A stretch of DNA of 52,480 nucleotides from Sphingomonas mali NBRC 15500 (GTDB taxonomy: Bacteria; Pseudomonadota; Alphaproteobacteria; Sphingomonadales; Sphingomonadaceae). The DNA lies in assembly GCF_001598415.1 (NCBI RefSeq), contig NZ_BCYX01000023.1, forward strand, positions 15,001-67,480. The letters run 5' to 3'. A program made the translations under genes and the position numbers. Shown piece after piece: positions 35,284 to 44,396 of this stretch; the stretch's first letter is position 1; each line of letters begins with the position of its first letter. The notes beneath the pieces were generated by a model. The model saw only the letters and a list, made by a program, of their open reading frames with translations. It was not told the origin of the DNA and made no database searches.

Positions 35284-36042
35284 ATGGACGACGCTTTGGA
35301 TATGACACCGCAAGGTCAACCTATCGACTTGCCTCGGCGCAACGAAATCCATGATCTACGCAATCTGTTCGGGATCGTTTTATCCGCCAAGCATCTGTTG
35401 GAGCGTGATCCCGGACAGGCCGCGCGTGCGGCTTGCCTGGAAGCGCTGGAAGCGGCGGCATTGCGGGGCGACCAGCTCACGACCGATCTATTGGCTACAG
35501 GCGGACGTGACCGGGAGCTGCAGGCGACGGATCCCGGAGACCGGCTCGCGGGCCTGGCGACCGTGACGGGCGCGTTGGCAGCGCCGCGGATCGAGTTCGA
35601 TCTGGAGATCGGCTACCCTAATGCACTCGCGCGCATCGACGCGGCTGAATTCGATGCCTCGATCATCGAATTGATTGCCAATGCCCGCGCGGCGAACGCG
35701 CGCACGGTCCTGATACGCTCTCGCAAGGTCGCGTCGCGTCTCTGGATATTGGTCTGCGACGATGGCAACGGCATGACTCCGCAGGAACTCGACCTGGCCC
35801 GACAAGGTATCGACCCGGGTTTCGCGCCCGGGACCGGTATGGCTCGTGTCCACCGCTTCGTGTGCGCATCGCACGGACACATGCGCGTTCGAAGTCGCCC
35901 ATTGAGCGGAACCTCTGTCGCGATCATCCTGCCGACATTGCTCAAAGTCGCCGGCTACGAACCGCGACATCAGTTTCGGCGCACGCACCCTCTGCACGAT
36001 GAGAAAGTCCGCGAAGAGGTCTGGCCGCGAGTACCGGCCTGA
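35284..36042 (+). CDS. Small cytoplasmic sensor histidine kinase
   Basis: A 252-aa protein with only the kinase core. 'NEIHDLRNLFGIVLSAKHLL' near residues 20-39 looks like an H-box with HDLRN, and the ATP domain follows: 'IIELIANARAANARTV' (N box), 'LVCDDGNGMT' (G1) and 'GTGMARVHRF' (G2), ending 'SGTSVAIILP'. There is no sensor or membrane domain, so the signal must come through a partner. A GGGAGG site lies 6 bases before the ATG. No response regulator is adjacent. Confidence 0.8.
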   Translation: MDDALDMTPQGQPIDLPRRNEIHDLRNLFGIVLSAKHLLERDPGQAARAACLEALEAAALRGDQLTTDLLATGGRDRELQATDPGDRLAGLATVTGALAAPRIEFDLEIGYPNALARIDAAEFDASIIELIANARAANARTVLIRSRKVASRLWILVCDDGNGMTPQELDLARQGIDPGFAPGTGMARVHRFVCASHGHMRVRSRPLSGTSVAIILPTLLKVAGYEPRHQFRRTHPLHDEKVREEVWPRVPA

Positions 36043-36123
36043 CGAGCCGACCGAAGAGCTGCGCCCACCGTCTCGGATCGACCCAGCGCCAGCTGCGTGT
36101 TCCTTTCACCACGGAGCGATCGA

Positions 36124-36723
36124 ATGAAATTGATGGAGGCAATTCATGGACGCCGTGCGGTGCGCAGCTACACGGCCGAACCGGTGGCCCCGGCGCGTCT
36201 GCGCGCCTTGATCGATGCCGCGATACAGGCGCCAAGCGCGATGAACCGTCAGCCCTGGTCCTTTTGCGTGATCAGCGATCAGTCGCTGCTGCAGCGCATC
36301 TCCGACGCGTCCAAAGCGCACATGCTCGACACAATTATACCGGATACTGCCGCCGGCGATTTGAGCGAGTTCAGACATGCTCTCGGCGATCCGGGCTTCC
36401 ACATCTTTTATCACGCCCCGGCGCTGATCGTGATTTCGGCGACCGAAGAGGGGCCCTGGAGCCGGATCGACTGCGCGCTGGCAGCCGAGAACATGATGCT
36501 CGCAGCGTGCGATGCAGGCCTTGGAAGCTGCTGGATCGGCTTCGCGCAGGCATGGTTGGGCACGCCGGACGGCAAAAGAACGCTGGATCTGCCTGAGGCA
36601 CACGTCCCCATAGCGCCCATCATCGTCGGTCATCCCGAGGCAGTGCCGTCGGCAGTACCCCGCAACGAACCGGACATTCGCTGGATCGGCGAGCCAGGCA
36701 CTCGCGGAACTTCGCCGTCCTGA
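36124..36723 (+). CDS. Nitroreductase family protein
   Basis: A 199-aa FMN-dependent oxidoreductase fold. 'AIHGRRAVRSYTAEPVAPAR' (about 6-25) is the FMN phosphate site, 'IQAPSAMNRQPWSFCVIS' the second signature, and 'LAAENMMLAACDAGLGSCWI' the late helix with GLGSCWIG contacting flavin. These enzymes reduce nitro compounds, quinones or other acceptors with NAD(P)H. I use ATG 36124 with GGAGCG upstream; a 9-codon extension is open. Confidence 0.9.
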   Translation: MKLMEAIHGRRAVRSYTAEPVAPARLRALIDAAIQAPSAMNRQPWSFCVISDQSLLQRISDASKAHMLDTIIPDTAAGDLSEFRHALGDPGFHIFYHAPALIVISATEEGPWSRIDCALAAENMMLAACDAGLGSCWIGFAQAWLGTPDGKRTLDLPEAHVPIAPIIVGHPEAVPSAVPRNEPDIRWIGEPGTRGTSPS

Positions 36724-36813
36724 TCCTGGCAATCGATTCGCCCGTCCAGGGTAACGGGCGCCGACTGGAAGCCGCGAAGCTCTGCGGTGTTTCCGCGCAA
36801 TGGATGGCAAAGG

Positions 36814-38037
36814 ATGACCAGCGATATACCCCAGGCCGAGCAGCGCATGCGGATCCCGCGCACCGTCTGGGTCGTCGGGTTCGTCAGCTTGCTGATGGAC
36901 GTGTCGTCCGAGATTATCCACGCACTGCTCCCGGTGTTCCTGACCGTCACCCTCGGTGCGCCCGTCGCGATCGTCGGCGCCATTGACGGGATCGCCGAGG
37001 CGACAGCGTCGGGAGCCAGAATCGTCTCGGGATATCTCTCGGACCGGGTCGGCAGACGCAAGCCGCTCATCCTGGTCGGCTACGGCCTCGCCGCGCTGAC
37101 CAAGCCGATGTTCGCGCTGGCCACCGCCCCTGCGCTGGTTCTCGGCGCCCGCTTCGCCGACCGCATCGGGAAGGGATTGCGCGAGTCACCGCGCGACGCG
37201 CTCGTCGCCGACGTCACGCCAGCGGAAGTGCGTGGCAGCGCCTTTGGGCTGCGCCAGGCACTCGATACCGTCGGAGCAGCCGGCGGACCGCTGATCGCGA
37301 TCGGGCTGATGTTCGCGCTGGCGAACGATATCCGTTCGGTCTTCTGGTTCGCCACGATCCCTGCCGCGCTGGCGGTGCTCCTCGCCGCCATTGGCATCCG
37401 GGAAAGCGCGCAAGCCGCGGAGGATCCTGCCGCGCAGCCTCGCCCGCGGGTCCGGCTTGGCGATTTGCGGCGACTGGGCACGCCCTTTTGGCGGACGACC
37501 GCCGTCGGCATGATCTCTACGCTCGCGCGGTTCAGCGATGCCTTTCTGATCTTGAAGGCGCATGCCGAGGGGTTGCCGCTCGCGCTTGCGCCACTCGTGC
37601 TGGTCGCGATGAACCTCGTATATGCCCTCGGAGCCTATCCGGCGGGCCGACTCGCGGATCGCGTGCCGGCGCGGTTGATCCTGGTCCTGGGGATGACGTG
37701 TCTGCTCGCGGCGGATCTGGTCCTTGCCTTGCTGCCGGGACTGGGCGGCGCCTTTGTCGGGATCGCGCTTTGGGGCGGCCATCTCGCATGGACCCAGGGG
37801 CTGTTCGCCAAGCTGATTGCCGATGATGCTCCACCCATGTTGCGCGGCTCGGCTTATGGACTGTTCAACCTCGCATCCGGCGGCGCGTTGTTGTTCGCCA
37901 GCCTGATCGCCGGCATCCTCTGGGATCATGCGGGGAGCGGAATAACGTTTCTGACGAGCGCCGGTTTCGCGCTGGCTGCGCTCGTCCTGATCGTCATACT
38001 GCCACTCGGAACCGCTCAGGCCTCGCGGACATCCTAA
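36814..38037 (+). CDS. MFS transporter
   Basis: A 407-aa major facilitator protein with 12 predicted helices. The loop 2-3 motif 'SGYLSDRVGRRKPLILVGYG' (about 72-91) is classic motif A, 'RFADRIGKGLRESPRDALVA' follows helix 4, and a second motif A-like 'AGRLADRVPARLILVLG' appears in the second half. Sequence does not show the substrate. The chosen ATG has AAGG directly before it, so initiation may be weak; GTG 36787 is another in-frame option. It follows the nitroreductase gene by 90 bases. Confidence 0.9.
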   Translation: MTSDIPQAEQRMRIPRTVWVVGFVSLLMDVSSEIIHALLPVFLTVTLGAPVAIVGAIDGIAEATASGARIVSGYLSDRVGRRKPLILVGYGLAALTKPMFALATAPALVLGARFADRIGKGLRESPRDALVADVTPAEVRGSAFGLRQALDTVGAAGGPLIAIGLMFALANDIRSVFWFATIPAALAVLLAAIGIRESAQAAEDPAAQPRPRVRLGDLRRLGTPFWRTTAVGMISTLARFSDAFLILKAHAEGLPLALAPLVLVAMNLVYALGAYPAGRLADRVPARLILVLGMTCLLAADLVLALLPGLGGAFVGIALWGGHLAWTQGLFAKLIADDAPPMLRGSAYGLFNLASGGALLFASLIAGILWDHAGSGITFLTSAGFALAALVLIVILPLGTAQASRTS

Positions 38038-38208
38038 CAATGCGGCCACGCCGAATTCAAACCGAATGGCCAGAATTCCGCCTCGAGACGCTGGCAGACG
38101 TTCCCTGCACCCCGCCGATAGCCGCTATGCGTATTCATCCCAATTATGTCGCGACGGCTTTGGTGCGATTTTCCGTCGAATCGCACACTCTTGGAATGGG
38201 TTTCCGTC

Positions 38209-38826
38209 GTGACTGAGCCGATCGGACATTACATCGTTCTGGCTAATCCAAGCTATCGAAGCTTCTGCCACGAAGTTGCTCGTGCGTATAAAGAGGTTGT
38301 TCAAGCGAACCACCAGACCGCGACGATTTTCGACCTCAACGCGGCATTGTTCGACCCGGTTTTGCAGGATCGTGAGCGCTTTGATCACGGATCACATCGT
38401 TGGCCTTGGGTGGAGGCTGAATTACAGCGGCTGAGCAGTTGCGGCGCTCTCATATTGGTCTACCCGATCTGGTTCGGCGGCCCCCCTGCAATTCTCAAGG
38501 GATATGTCGACAGGGTGCTCGGCGCCCAATGCGCGCTGACCGATTTTCAATCGGGCACCGGGCAACCTGCTGTGCGCGGCCGCTATCTGCTCTCGATTTC
38601 GACCTCTGGCGCCACGGCGGAATGGCTTTCGGAGCGAGGTCAGCAACATGCGCTTCGCGAGGGTTTCGACACTTATATCGAACGCGGTTTCGGGCTCCGC
38701 GACGGAGGCCATATCAACCTCGATGGCATCGTGCACAACATGAGCAGCGACCACGCAGCAAAGGCACTCGCCCGCGTACGCGAGGCCGCCGAGTCGATGT
38801 GCTCGAGACTCGCTGCGGCGAGCTGA
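38209..38826 (+). CDS. NAD(P)H-dependent quinone reductase-like flavodoxin-fold protein
   Basis: A 205-aa protein of the NQO1/KefF/MdaB-like family. 'HYIVLANPSYRSFCHEVARA' starts the flavodoxin fold, 'LILVYPIWFGGPPAILKGYV' is the flavin-binding signature, and 'YLLSISTSGATAEWL' follows. The codons are less GC-rich than neighbours in the first 200 bases, a hint of separate origin. The start is uncertain: GTG 38209 fits the usual beginning of the fold, ATG 38146 is in frame, and neither has a clear ribosome site. Confidence 0.85.
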   Translation: MTEPIGHYIVLANPSYRSFCHEVARAYKEVVQANHQTATIFDLNAALFDPVLQDRERFDHGSHRWPWVEAELQRLSSCGALILVYPIWFGGPPAILKGYVDRVLGAQCALTDFQSGTGQPAVRGRYLLSISTSGATAEWLSERGQQHALREGFDTYIERGFGLRDGGHINLDGIVHNMSSDHAAKALARVREAAESMCSRLAAAS

Positions 38827-38884
38827 TAGCGGCCTGGGCTAGGCCGAACACCAGTACCGCTCGACACGGACGGTTTTCACCCAA

Positions 38885-39001
38885 TCCACCCGCGAACGCG
38901 ATCCTCAGAACCTCGGAAGGACGCGCGCCTTCAGCTTGGTCACGATATTCCGGCGATGCGCTTCGACGGTGCGTGGCGAGATTCCGGGATCAGTCGCTCA
39001 T
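38885..39001 (-). pseudogene. Internally deleted fixJ response regulator remnant
   Basis: An ATG at 39001 overlaps the fixL stop (ATGA), the usual fixL-fixJ junction, but reads only ATG-AGC-GAC-TGA. Immediately after comes 'GISPRTVEAHRRNIVTKLKA', the recognition helix of a LuxR/FixJ-type DNA-binding domain, then after a one-base frame shift 'SEVLRIAFAGG', the normal end of FixJ. The receiver domain and linker are absent. This looks like one large internal deletion plus a small indel. Confidence 0.65.
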
Positions 39002-40875
39002 TCCAACCCGTCCAGATCGGCGCGCACCAGCGTGAAATGAAAGGAGGCTCCGCCTTCGGGACCGCTCTCCATCCAGATGCGCCCGCCATTCGCTTCGACG
39101 ATCGTGCGGCAGATCGACAGACCCAGGCCCAGGCCGCCGCTCTTGGTACTGTTGAACGCCCGGAACAGGTTATCGGCGATGTCCGGCGCCACCCCCGGCC
39201 CGGTATCGGCCACCGTCACTCTCAGGAAGCCGTCCTCCGCCGGAATGCTCGACACGGTCAGCAGGCGGGTCGGGCAACGCGCCATGGCCTCGATCGCGTT
39301 GCGCATCAGGTTGATCAGCACCTGCTGAATCTGGATCTTGTCGACCAGCACGTCGCGGGCGTCCGGGTCGAGCTGGAATCGCGCTTCCACGCCTTTCTCG
39401 CGCGCACCGATGAGCGCCAGTTTCGACGCGCCGTCGACGAGGTCGTGCAGGTCCTCGACGCTCTTCTCGGCATCGCCACGGGCGACGAATTCCCTCAGGC
39501 GGCGAACGATGCCACCCGCGCGCAAGGCCTCATCATAGGCCTCCGCAAGGCCTTCATCGATCATCGCGCGATCACCTGGGCTATTGTCGGCAAGGAGATT
39601 GCGCACGCCGCTGACGAAGTTGGCGACGGCGGTGATCGGTTGGTTGAGCTCGTGGGCGAGCGTCGACGCCATCGTGCCCATCGCGCTGATCCGTGCGGCA
39701 TGGACGAGGTCCGAGCGCAATTCGTCCATGCGTTGCTCCGCGGCCTGCTTCTGCGTCAGGTCGCGGACGAAGCCGGTGAAAACCCTGTCACCGTCGGAGA
39801 CCGCCTCGCCCACCGCGAGTTCCATCGGAAAGACCGTGCCGTCCCGCTTGAGCCCGGTCACCACGCGCCCGGTTCCGATGATCCGCCGCTCGCCAGTCTC
39901 GAGATAGCGGCGAAGATAGGAATCATGGAGATCGCGGTCCGGCGAGGGCATCAGGCAGGACACGTTCGATCCGACGACCTCGGCCTCCGTATAGCCGAAC
40001 AGTCGTTCGGCCGCCTTGCTGAAGGACAGCATCTTGCCCGCCTCGTCGATCACGACCATCGCATCGGGCACCGTTGCGAGAATCGAGCGGAAATGCGAAG
40101 CGCTCGCGCCGAGCTTGCGTTCCGTCGCCCGCTCTTCGGTCACGTCACGAATCACCTTGCCGAAACCCTTGAGCTTCCCGTTCCTGTCGTAAAGCGCGGT
40201 CATTGTGACGTGCGCCAGGAACTCGGATCCGTTCTTGCGTAAGCGCCACTCTTCTTCCTCGAACCGGCCCTCGCGCCGCGCCCGTTCGAGGTCGTGAAGG
40301 GGCTTACCTCGGGCCACGGCCGCCTGCGGATAAAACAGTGCGCAGTGCTGCCCGACGACTTCGCTTTCGCTCCACCCCTTGAGGCGTTCGGCGCCCTTGT
40401 TCCAGATCGTCACGTTGCCCTGCGGATCGAGCATGTAGATTGCATATCCGGCGGCCCCGTCGATCAGCAGGTTGAGTTCTTCCGCCAGATCGTCCGCGCG
40501 TCGCGCGCGCCGTTCGGCCCTCTGCTCGCTCTCCTCCGATCGCCTGCGCAAGGAAGTGACGTATCCGGCGATCCAGATGACGATACCGGCGGCAATGACG
40601 AAGGCGAACAAATCCGCCGACCACCACCCGCCGAGCGACCAGCCGAAGATGCGGATGGCTGCCATCGCCAGGACGGCTGCCAGGATCGCCGGCCCGCGAC
40701 CGGCGAACACCGCCGCGAAAAGGATCGCTACGATGAAGAAAAGCAGATAGCCACGGCCGCTCAGCCATGGTTCGAAGGAAAATCGAACGAGTGCGGCAAT
40801 GCAGACGGCAATGACGGCCAGAACATAGCCAGCCCAAGTCCGGTCGATTCCGAGAAGAAACCGCCGTAAATTCAC
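38998..40875 (-). CDS. fixL: Oxygen sensor histidine kinase FixL
   Basis: A 625-aa membrane kinase. Residues about 12-108 hold four hydrophobic segments. A first PAS lies near 135-250 ('YAIYMLDPQGNVTIWNKGAE') and a second, heme-type PAS near 260-378. The latter has H317 ('DLHDSY'), R323 and R337 ('IIGTGR'), with spacings of 6 and 20 residues that equal those of H200, R206 and R220 in Bradyrhizobium FixL, so it should bind heme and sense O2. The phosphorylated histidine is H408 in 'STLAHELNQPITAV', followed by N, G1 and G2 boxes. The partner fixJ behind it is broken. A single-receiver protein lies upstream on the same strand. Confidence 0.93.
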   Translation of the reverse strand: MNLRRFLLGIDRTWAGYVLAVIAVCIAALVRFSFEPWLSGRGYLLFFIVAILFAAVFAGRGPAILAAVLAMAAIRIFGWSLGGWWSADLFAFVIAAGIVIWIAGYVTSLRRRSEESEQRAERRARRADDLAEELNLLIDGAAGYAIYMLDPQGNVTIWNKGAERLKGWSESEVVGQHCALFYPQAAVARGKPLHDLERARREGRFEEEEWRLRKNGSEFLAHVTMTALYDRNGKLKGFGKVIRDVTEERATERKLGASASHFRSILATVPDAMVVIDEAGKMLSFSKAAERLFGYTEAEVVGSNVSCLMPSPDRDLHDSYLRRYLETGERRIIGTGRVVTGLKRDGTVFPMELAVGEAVSDGDRVFTGFVRDLTQKQAAEQRMDELRSDLVHAARISAMGTMASTLAHELNQPITAVANFVSGVRNLLADNSPGDRAMIDEGLAEAYDEALRAGGIVRRLREFVARGDAEKSVEDLHDLVDGASKLALIGAREKGVEARFQLDPDARDVLVDKIQIQQVLINLMRNAIEAMARCPTRLLTVSSIPAEDGFLRVTVADTGPGVAPDIADNLFRAFNSTKSGGLGLGLSICRTIVEANGGRIWMESGPEGGASFHFTLVRADLDGLE

Positions 40876-40977
40876 GCGCCCTCCCTAACGTACGCTGTTC
40901 GCGTCGCCGATATGTCGTGGCGCAAGTTGGCCAGCCAAGGAATAGCACTTATCAAGGATCGCAGAAAGCCGTCGGCC

Positions 40978-41385
40978 TTACGCCGGAGCCAGCTCGGCGT
41001 CGTGGCCCGCCGGCCGATCGCCGAGGAATTCGATGAGGTCGGTCGTCCGGAACGGCTTGGGAAGCACGGCGTCGAAGCCCATCTTGAGCGCCAGGTCGCG
41101 CAATCGTTGCGTATCGAACGCGGTCATCAGCAGGGCGCGGCCGCTCCAACCCTTTTCGCGTAGCAAGCGCAGCGCTTCCACGCCATTGCATCGCGGAAGC
41201 ACATAGTCGGTGATCAGGAGCGGCGCGCTGAGTGCCGCCGGGAACTCGATGGCCGCTTCCGCTCGCGAGAAGGCAAGAACCTCATAATCCCGTCCTGTGA
41301 GCAGGAGTTGCAAGGAGCGGCGCAATGCGTCGTCATCCTCGATGAGGATCAGCTGGCGCAGGCGGGCAGGGCGAGCGGCCGTCAT
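40978..41385 (-). CDS. Single-domain response regulator
   Basis: A 135-aa receiver domain. 'LILIEDDDALRRSLQLLLTG' has the acidic pocket, the phosphorylation Asp is in 'LLITDYVLPRCNG', the switch Thr in 'ALLMTAFD' and the Lys in 'AVLPKPFRTTDLIEFL'. No output domain follows. It is 102 bases upstream of fixL on the same strand, so FixL is its probable kinase. Such proteins may act as phosphate sinks or as FixT-like modulators; the sequence itself does not show which. Start: ATG 41385, the first residue before the fold. Confidence 0.88.
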   Translation of the reverse strand: MTAARPARLRQLILIEDDDALRRSLQLLLTGRDYEVLAFSRAEAAIEFPAALSAPLLITDYVLPRCNGVEALRLLREKGWSGRALLMTAFDTQRLRDLALKMGFDAVLPKPFRTTDLIEFLGDRPAGHDAELAPA

Positions 41386-41649
41386 CAGCAGACTCCGCAG
41401 CCACAGGAAGGCTCTGACGGAGCATGCGGCAAGGTGTTCGCAAAGACGCACATCCGGTCGCTCCGCAGGTCATCGCGCGTCCGATGGCGCCGCGATCGAT
41501 GATCGCGGGCGTGGGGGCGGGTGGCGACAGCTCCGCGGAATGCTCCTCTTCTATGCGCACGCATGGACATGACCGGCGGATAATGCTGCCCCGGCCGAGC
41601 CACTATCCGCATTGATACGCATGTCTCGCTGTGGCAGCTAACCGACCAG

Positions 41650-42987
41650 CTAGCGAAGTGACGCCAGGACCTCGTCGATCGGCAGCGCCGCGACGGCGAC
41701 CGCCGTGTCCGCCACGCCATAAGGGAGCAGGAGCGTCCGCCCGATCGCGAGCGCACCGCAACTATACAGGACGTTGGGGACGTAACCGTCGCGTTGTTGT
41801 GGGCTCGGCCGCAACAACGGTGCGACCGACCGAGCCAGCAGTTTCGCCGGGTTCCGCTTGTCGAGCAAACAGGCGCCCAGGCAATATGTCCGGATCGACC
41901 CCACGCCGTGGATGATGCAGAGCCAGCCCTCATCGATCTCGATCGGCGGGCTGCACACGCCGATCTGTACGAACTCCCACGGCCATCGAGGCTCGAGCAG
42001 GACCTGTCCGCTGCTCCAGCAGGAGAGCCGATCCGACTTGAGTAGCCAGATATTTTCGTGATCGTGCCGGCCAAGCATGGCGAATTGGCCATCGATGCGG
42101 CGGGGGAAGAGCGCCATTCCCTTGGTGGCACTGAGCGGCCCTGCCAGCGGATCGAGATCGAATTCGACGAAGTCGGACGTCCGCAGCAATTCCTGGCGGA
42201 CCGTCTCACCGCTGAACGCCGTGTAGGTGCCGATATAGGCGGTGCTCCCATCCTCCTCGACAAACCTGACCAGGCGCAAATCTTCGACCCCATGGCGCTG
42301 CTGATAGGTCACCGGAAAGATCACCACCTCCGACGGATCGTCGCAGCCCCGGTAGGACAAATGTGCACTGTCGTTCGCCTTGGTCGCGGGATTCTCGCGA
42401 AACTCGATTGCAGGTGAGACCGCCCAGCGACTGGGCGCCTCAGGTCGCACCTGCCCGCTGCCGTCGACCACCCCGCTACGAAACACGATCGAGGAAATGT
42501 GACCCTCGCCCACCGCCCTGAGCGAGAATAGCAGGCGGGTCTGGCCCTCGGCCAAGCCTTGTTGATCGGGGTGCAGCGTCACGCTCGGGTTGAAGAGCGC
42601 GGCGGCCTCGAACGAATATTCTTCGGTAAAATAGGCGCCACACAGCAATCGTTGGGCCGGACTGACCGGCCTGTCGCCCAAATGAGGCTTGGCAATCTCG
42701 TCGAAGCGCCGTCCCAGTACGGTCTCGACATCGCGATGTCGGCTGCCAAGACTCTCCAGCACCTGGTCAAGCTCGCGGTCGAGCAGAGCCGGAGACAAGG
42801 CCAGAACCCGATCGAGAATATGTTCGATCCTGGGTTTGCGAACGTCAGTCCCCCCGTTTTCGGCGGGGATGAAGGGCCGCAGCACGACCCGGTGCGGCTC
42901 GGGCGCAAACAGGGTAACGTCGGCGGGGCGCGTTCGGGCCTCCTCGACTTTCCCCGACATCTGTGGCGGCAGGCCCGCGGAATCCAT
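41650..42987 (-). CDS. Glycoside hydrolase family 130-like protein
   Basis: A 445-aa protein of five-bladed propeller type, resembling GH130 mannoside phosphorylases and hydrolases. An N-terminal helical region (about 45-130) precedes the propeller, whose blades show 'AALFNPSVTLHPDQQG', 'GVEDLRLVRFVEEDGS', 'KGMALFPRRIDGQFAMLGRH', 'IGVCSPPIEIDEGWLCIIHG' and 'RTYCLGACLLDKRNPAKLLA'. Phosphorylase or hydrolase chemistry cannot be read with confidence. There is no signal peptide, so it is cytoplasmic. I set the start at ATG 42987 with GGGGGAG upstream; ATG 43005 is an alternative. Confidence 0.82.
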   Translation of the reverse strand: MDSAGLPPQMSGKVEEARTRPADVTLFAPEPHRVVLRPFIPAENGGTDVRKPRIEHILDRVLALSPALLDRELDQVLESLGSRHRDVETVLGRRFDEIAKPHLGDRPVSPAQRLLCGAYFTEEYSFEAAALFNPSVTLHPDQQGLAEGQTRLLFSLRAVGEGHISSIVFRSGVVDGSGQVRPEAPSRWAVSPAIEFRENPATKANDSAHLSYRGCDDPSEVVIFPVTYQQRHGVEDLRLVRFVEEDGSTAYIGTYTAFSGETVRQELLRTSDFVEFDLDPLAGPLSATKGMALFPRRIDGQFAMLGRHDHENIWLLKSDRLSCWSSGQVLLEPRWPWEFVQIGVCSPPIEIDEGWLCIIHGVGSIRTYCLGACLLDKRNPAKLLARSVAPLLRPSPQQRDGYVPNVLYSCGALAIGRTLLLPYGVADTAVAVAALPIDEVLASLR

Positions 42988-43186
42988 AGGCTCCCCCTTT
43001 TCCAATGCGGGATTCTCGCCGCGTTATCGGGGATACGGACCTGCGTTCGTATAAGGGATTCACCGACGTCCCGCGGCTTGGGAATTGGCCGCCCATCCGC
43101 AAAGCTCCTGATTCAACGCTCATGAAAGCCCGCTAGACTTGGCGTTGGAGGCGGCTTGTCCGCTGGATCATGAGGAGTCGGGAACG

Positions 43187-43870
43187 ATGTCGGACAGCCA
43201 GCCATGTTTCGAACACGAGACCGAGGCCACCAACGACGCGCAACTGCTTCGCGACCTGCGCGCCGAACTCGCGCGCGAGGAAGCAGCGCCTCCAGCGGCC
43301 ATTCACACGGCCGTCCAACATGCCGTTGCCATAGTCTCCGGCTCGGTTCCCGGCGACAGCATCAAGGCAGCCGTGTTGGCTGCGGCACGTCGGGTGGCGG
43401 GCATTCAGTATGTCCACGACGACATCCGCGTCGAGCCCGACGGCAACGAATCCGACGAGCAAATCCTCGCCTGCGTCAAGATCATGCTTGGTCTCGACGC
43501 CGCCGTTGCGCCCGATCGCCTGGTCGCCACGGTCGCGAATGGCTGCGTGACAATCGGCGGCCATGTCGAATGGCCGGCGCAGGCGCATGCCGCGGTCGCG
43601 GCCGTGCGGCGCGTCCGTGGTGTCAGGCAAGTGGTCAGCACGATCCGCGTGGACGGTCTTCCCTCGCTGGCCACTATGCGGGCGCGGCTCGTCCTCGTCT
43701 TTCGCGAAGCCGGAGAGAAGACCGCGGGCGGGATCGACCTCGCCGTGTCGGACACCTCCGTCCAATTGTCCGGCACGGTCCGATCGCATCATGACCGCGA
43801 ACTGGCCGAGACGACCATTCGCGGACTAATCGGGGTTGCTGCGGTCGAGAATCACCTCATCATCGGTTGA
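43187..43870 (+). CDS. BON domain protein
   Basis: A 227-aa soluble protein with two or three BON-like units. The first, about 25-80, reads 'AVAIVSGSVPGDSIKAAVLA' and 'VAGIQYVHDDIRV'; the second, about 85-155, 'VANGCVTIGGHVEWPAQAHA' and 'VRGVRQVVSTIRV'; the third, about 160-227, 'LAVSDTSVQLSGTVRSHHDR' and 'VAAVENHLI'. BON domains bind membranes or small ligands and are common in stress proteins. It lacks a signal peptide, so the protein is cytoplasmic. GAGGAG precedes ATG 43187. Confidence 0.88.
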   Translation: MSDSQPCFEHETEATNDAQLLRDLRAELAREEAAPPAAIHTAVQHAVAIVSGSVPGDSIKAAVLAAARRVAGIQYVHDDIRVEPDGNESDEQILACVKIMLGLDAAVAPDRLVATVANGCVTIGGHVEWPAQAHAAVAAVRRVRGVRQVVSTIRVDGLPSLATMRARLVLVFREAGEKTAGGIDLAVSDTSVQLSGTVRSHHDRELAETTIRGLIGVAAVENHLIIG

Positions 43871-43924
43871 GCGACGCGGCGGATCTATTCGCCGACCCTG
43901 TTCTGAGTCGGGGCGCTGACCATC

Positions 43925-44085
43925 CCGGCTATGCCTGCGTCTCGCCGTTCGTGACCAAGCTGCTGCGCCGCAGGCTCAACGGGAAATACGAGCGCGGCGC
44001 CGCCAACAATGTCCACTTGGTCGAGGGCGTGTCGGGCCTGCAGACGGTCAAGACGGCCGCAATGGCCGGAGCGCGGGGAACACTA
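43925..44085 (+). pseudogene. Remnant of a type I secretion ATPase/permease (HlyB-like)
   Basis: An open frame here reads 'FVTKLLRRRLNGKYERGAAN' then 'NVHLVEGVSGLQTVKT', which matches the region linking transmembrane helices in HlyB/RtxB-type ABC exporters (typical form LRRRLNEKFERGAEN.AFLVE.V.G..T.KA). Both the N-terminal peptidase-like and helix parts and the whole ATPase domain are missing. The frame continues to 44265 without any likeness to the family. Confidence 0.55.
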
Positions 44086-44319
44086 GCTGCCGGCAACAGC
44101 GCCTCCAACCAGCGCGTCATCAATCCTGGCAATACCGGCAGCCAGGCACTCCAGCGGATCTCCAAGCAGGCGCAAGAAAGCCGCTTGATGCGGCGCAGGA
44201 AGAAAATTCTGCCGATCGCCCACCGCATGCATGCGATGGATCACCGAAAAAAGCCTGATTACTAGCTTCGCACGATGCACGGCGACCTATCAAATGAGCC
44301 GCTAACTCATTGATTTAAT

Positions 44320-44396
44320 TGGTCGGGGCGACAGGATTCGAACCTGCGACCCCCACACCCCCAGTGTGATGCGCTACCAGGCTGCGCTACGCCCCG
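44320..44396 (-). tRNA. tRNA-Pro (GGG)
   Basis: A 77-nt cloverleaf on the minus strand, acceptor CGGGGCG / CGCCCCG, anticodon loop CTGGGGG giving anticodon GGG, T arm GCAGG-TTCGAAT-CCTGT, and encoded CCA. It marks the border between the accessory stretch and the secDF region. I saw no second copy of its 3' end at the far side. Confidence 0.96.

Noticed and set aside
38379..38395. FNR/FixK-like box (TTGAT...ATCA)
   Set aside because: The spacing is wrong and it lies inside the quinone reductase-like gene.
44320..44396. tRNA-Pro as an integration site with a duplicated end
   Set aside because: No second copy of the tRNA 3' end and no integrase was found in the 31-44 kb stretch, so integration there is only an idea.
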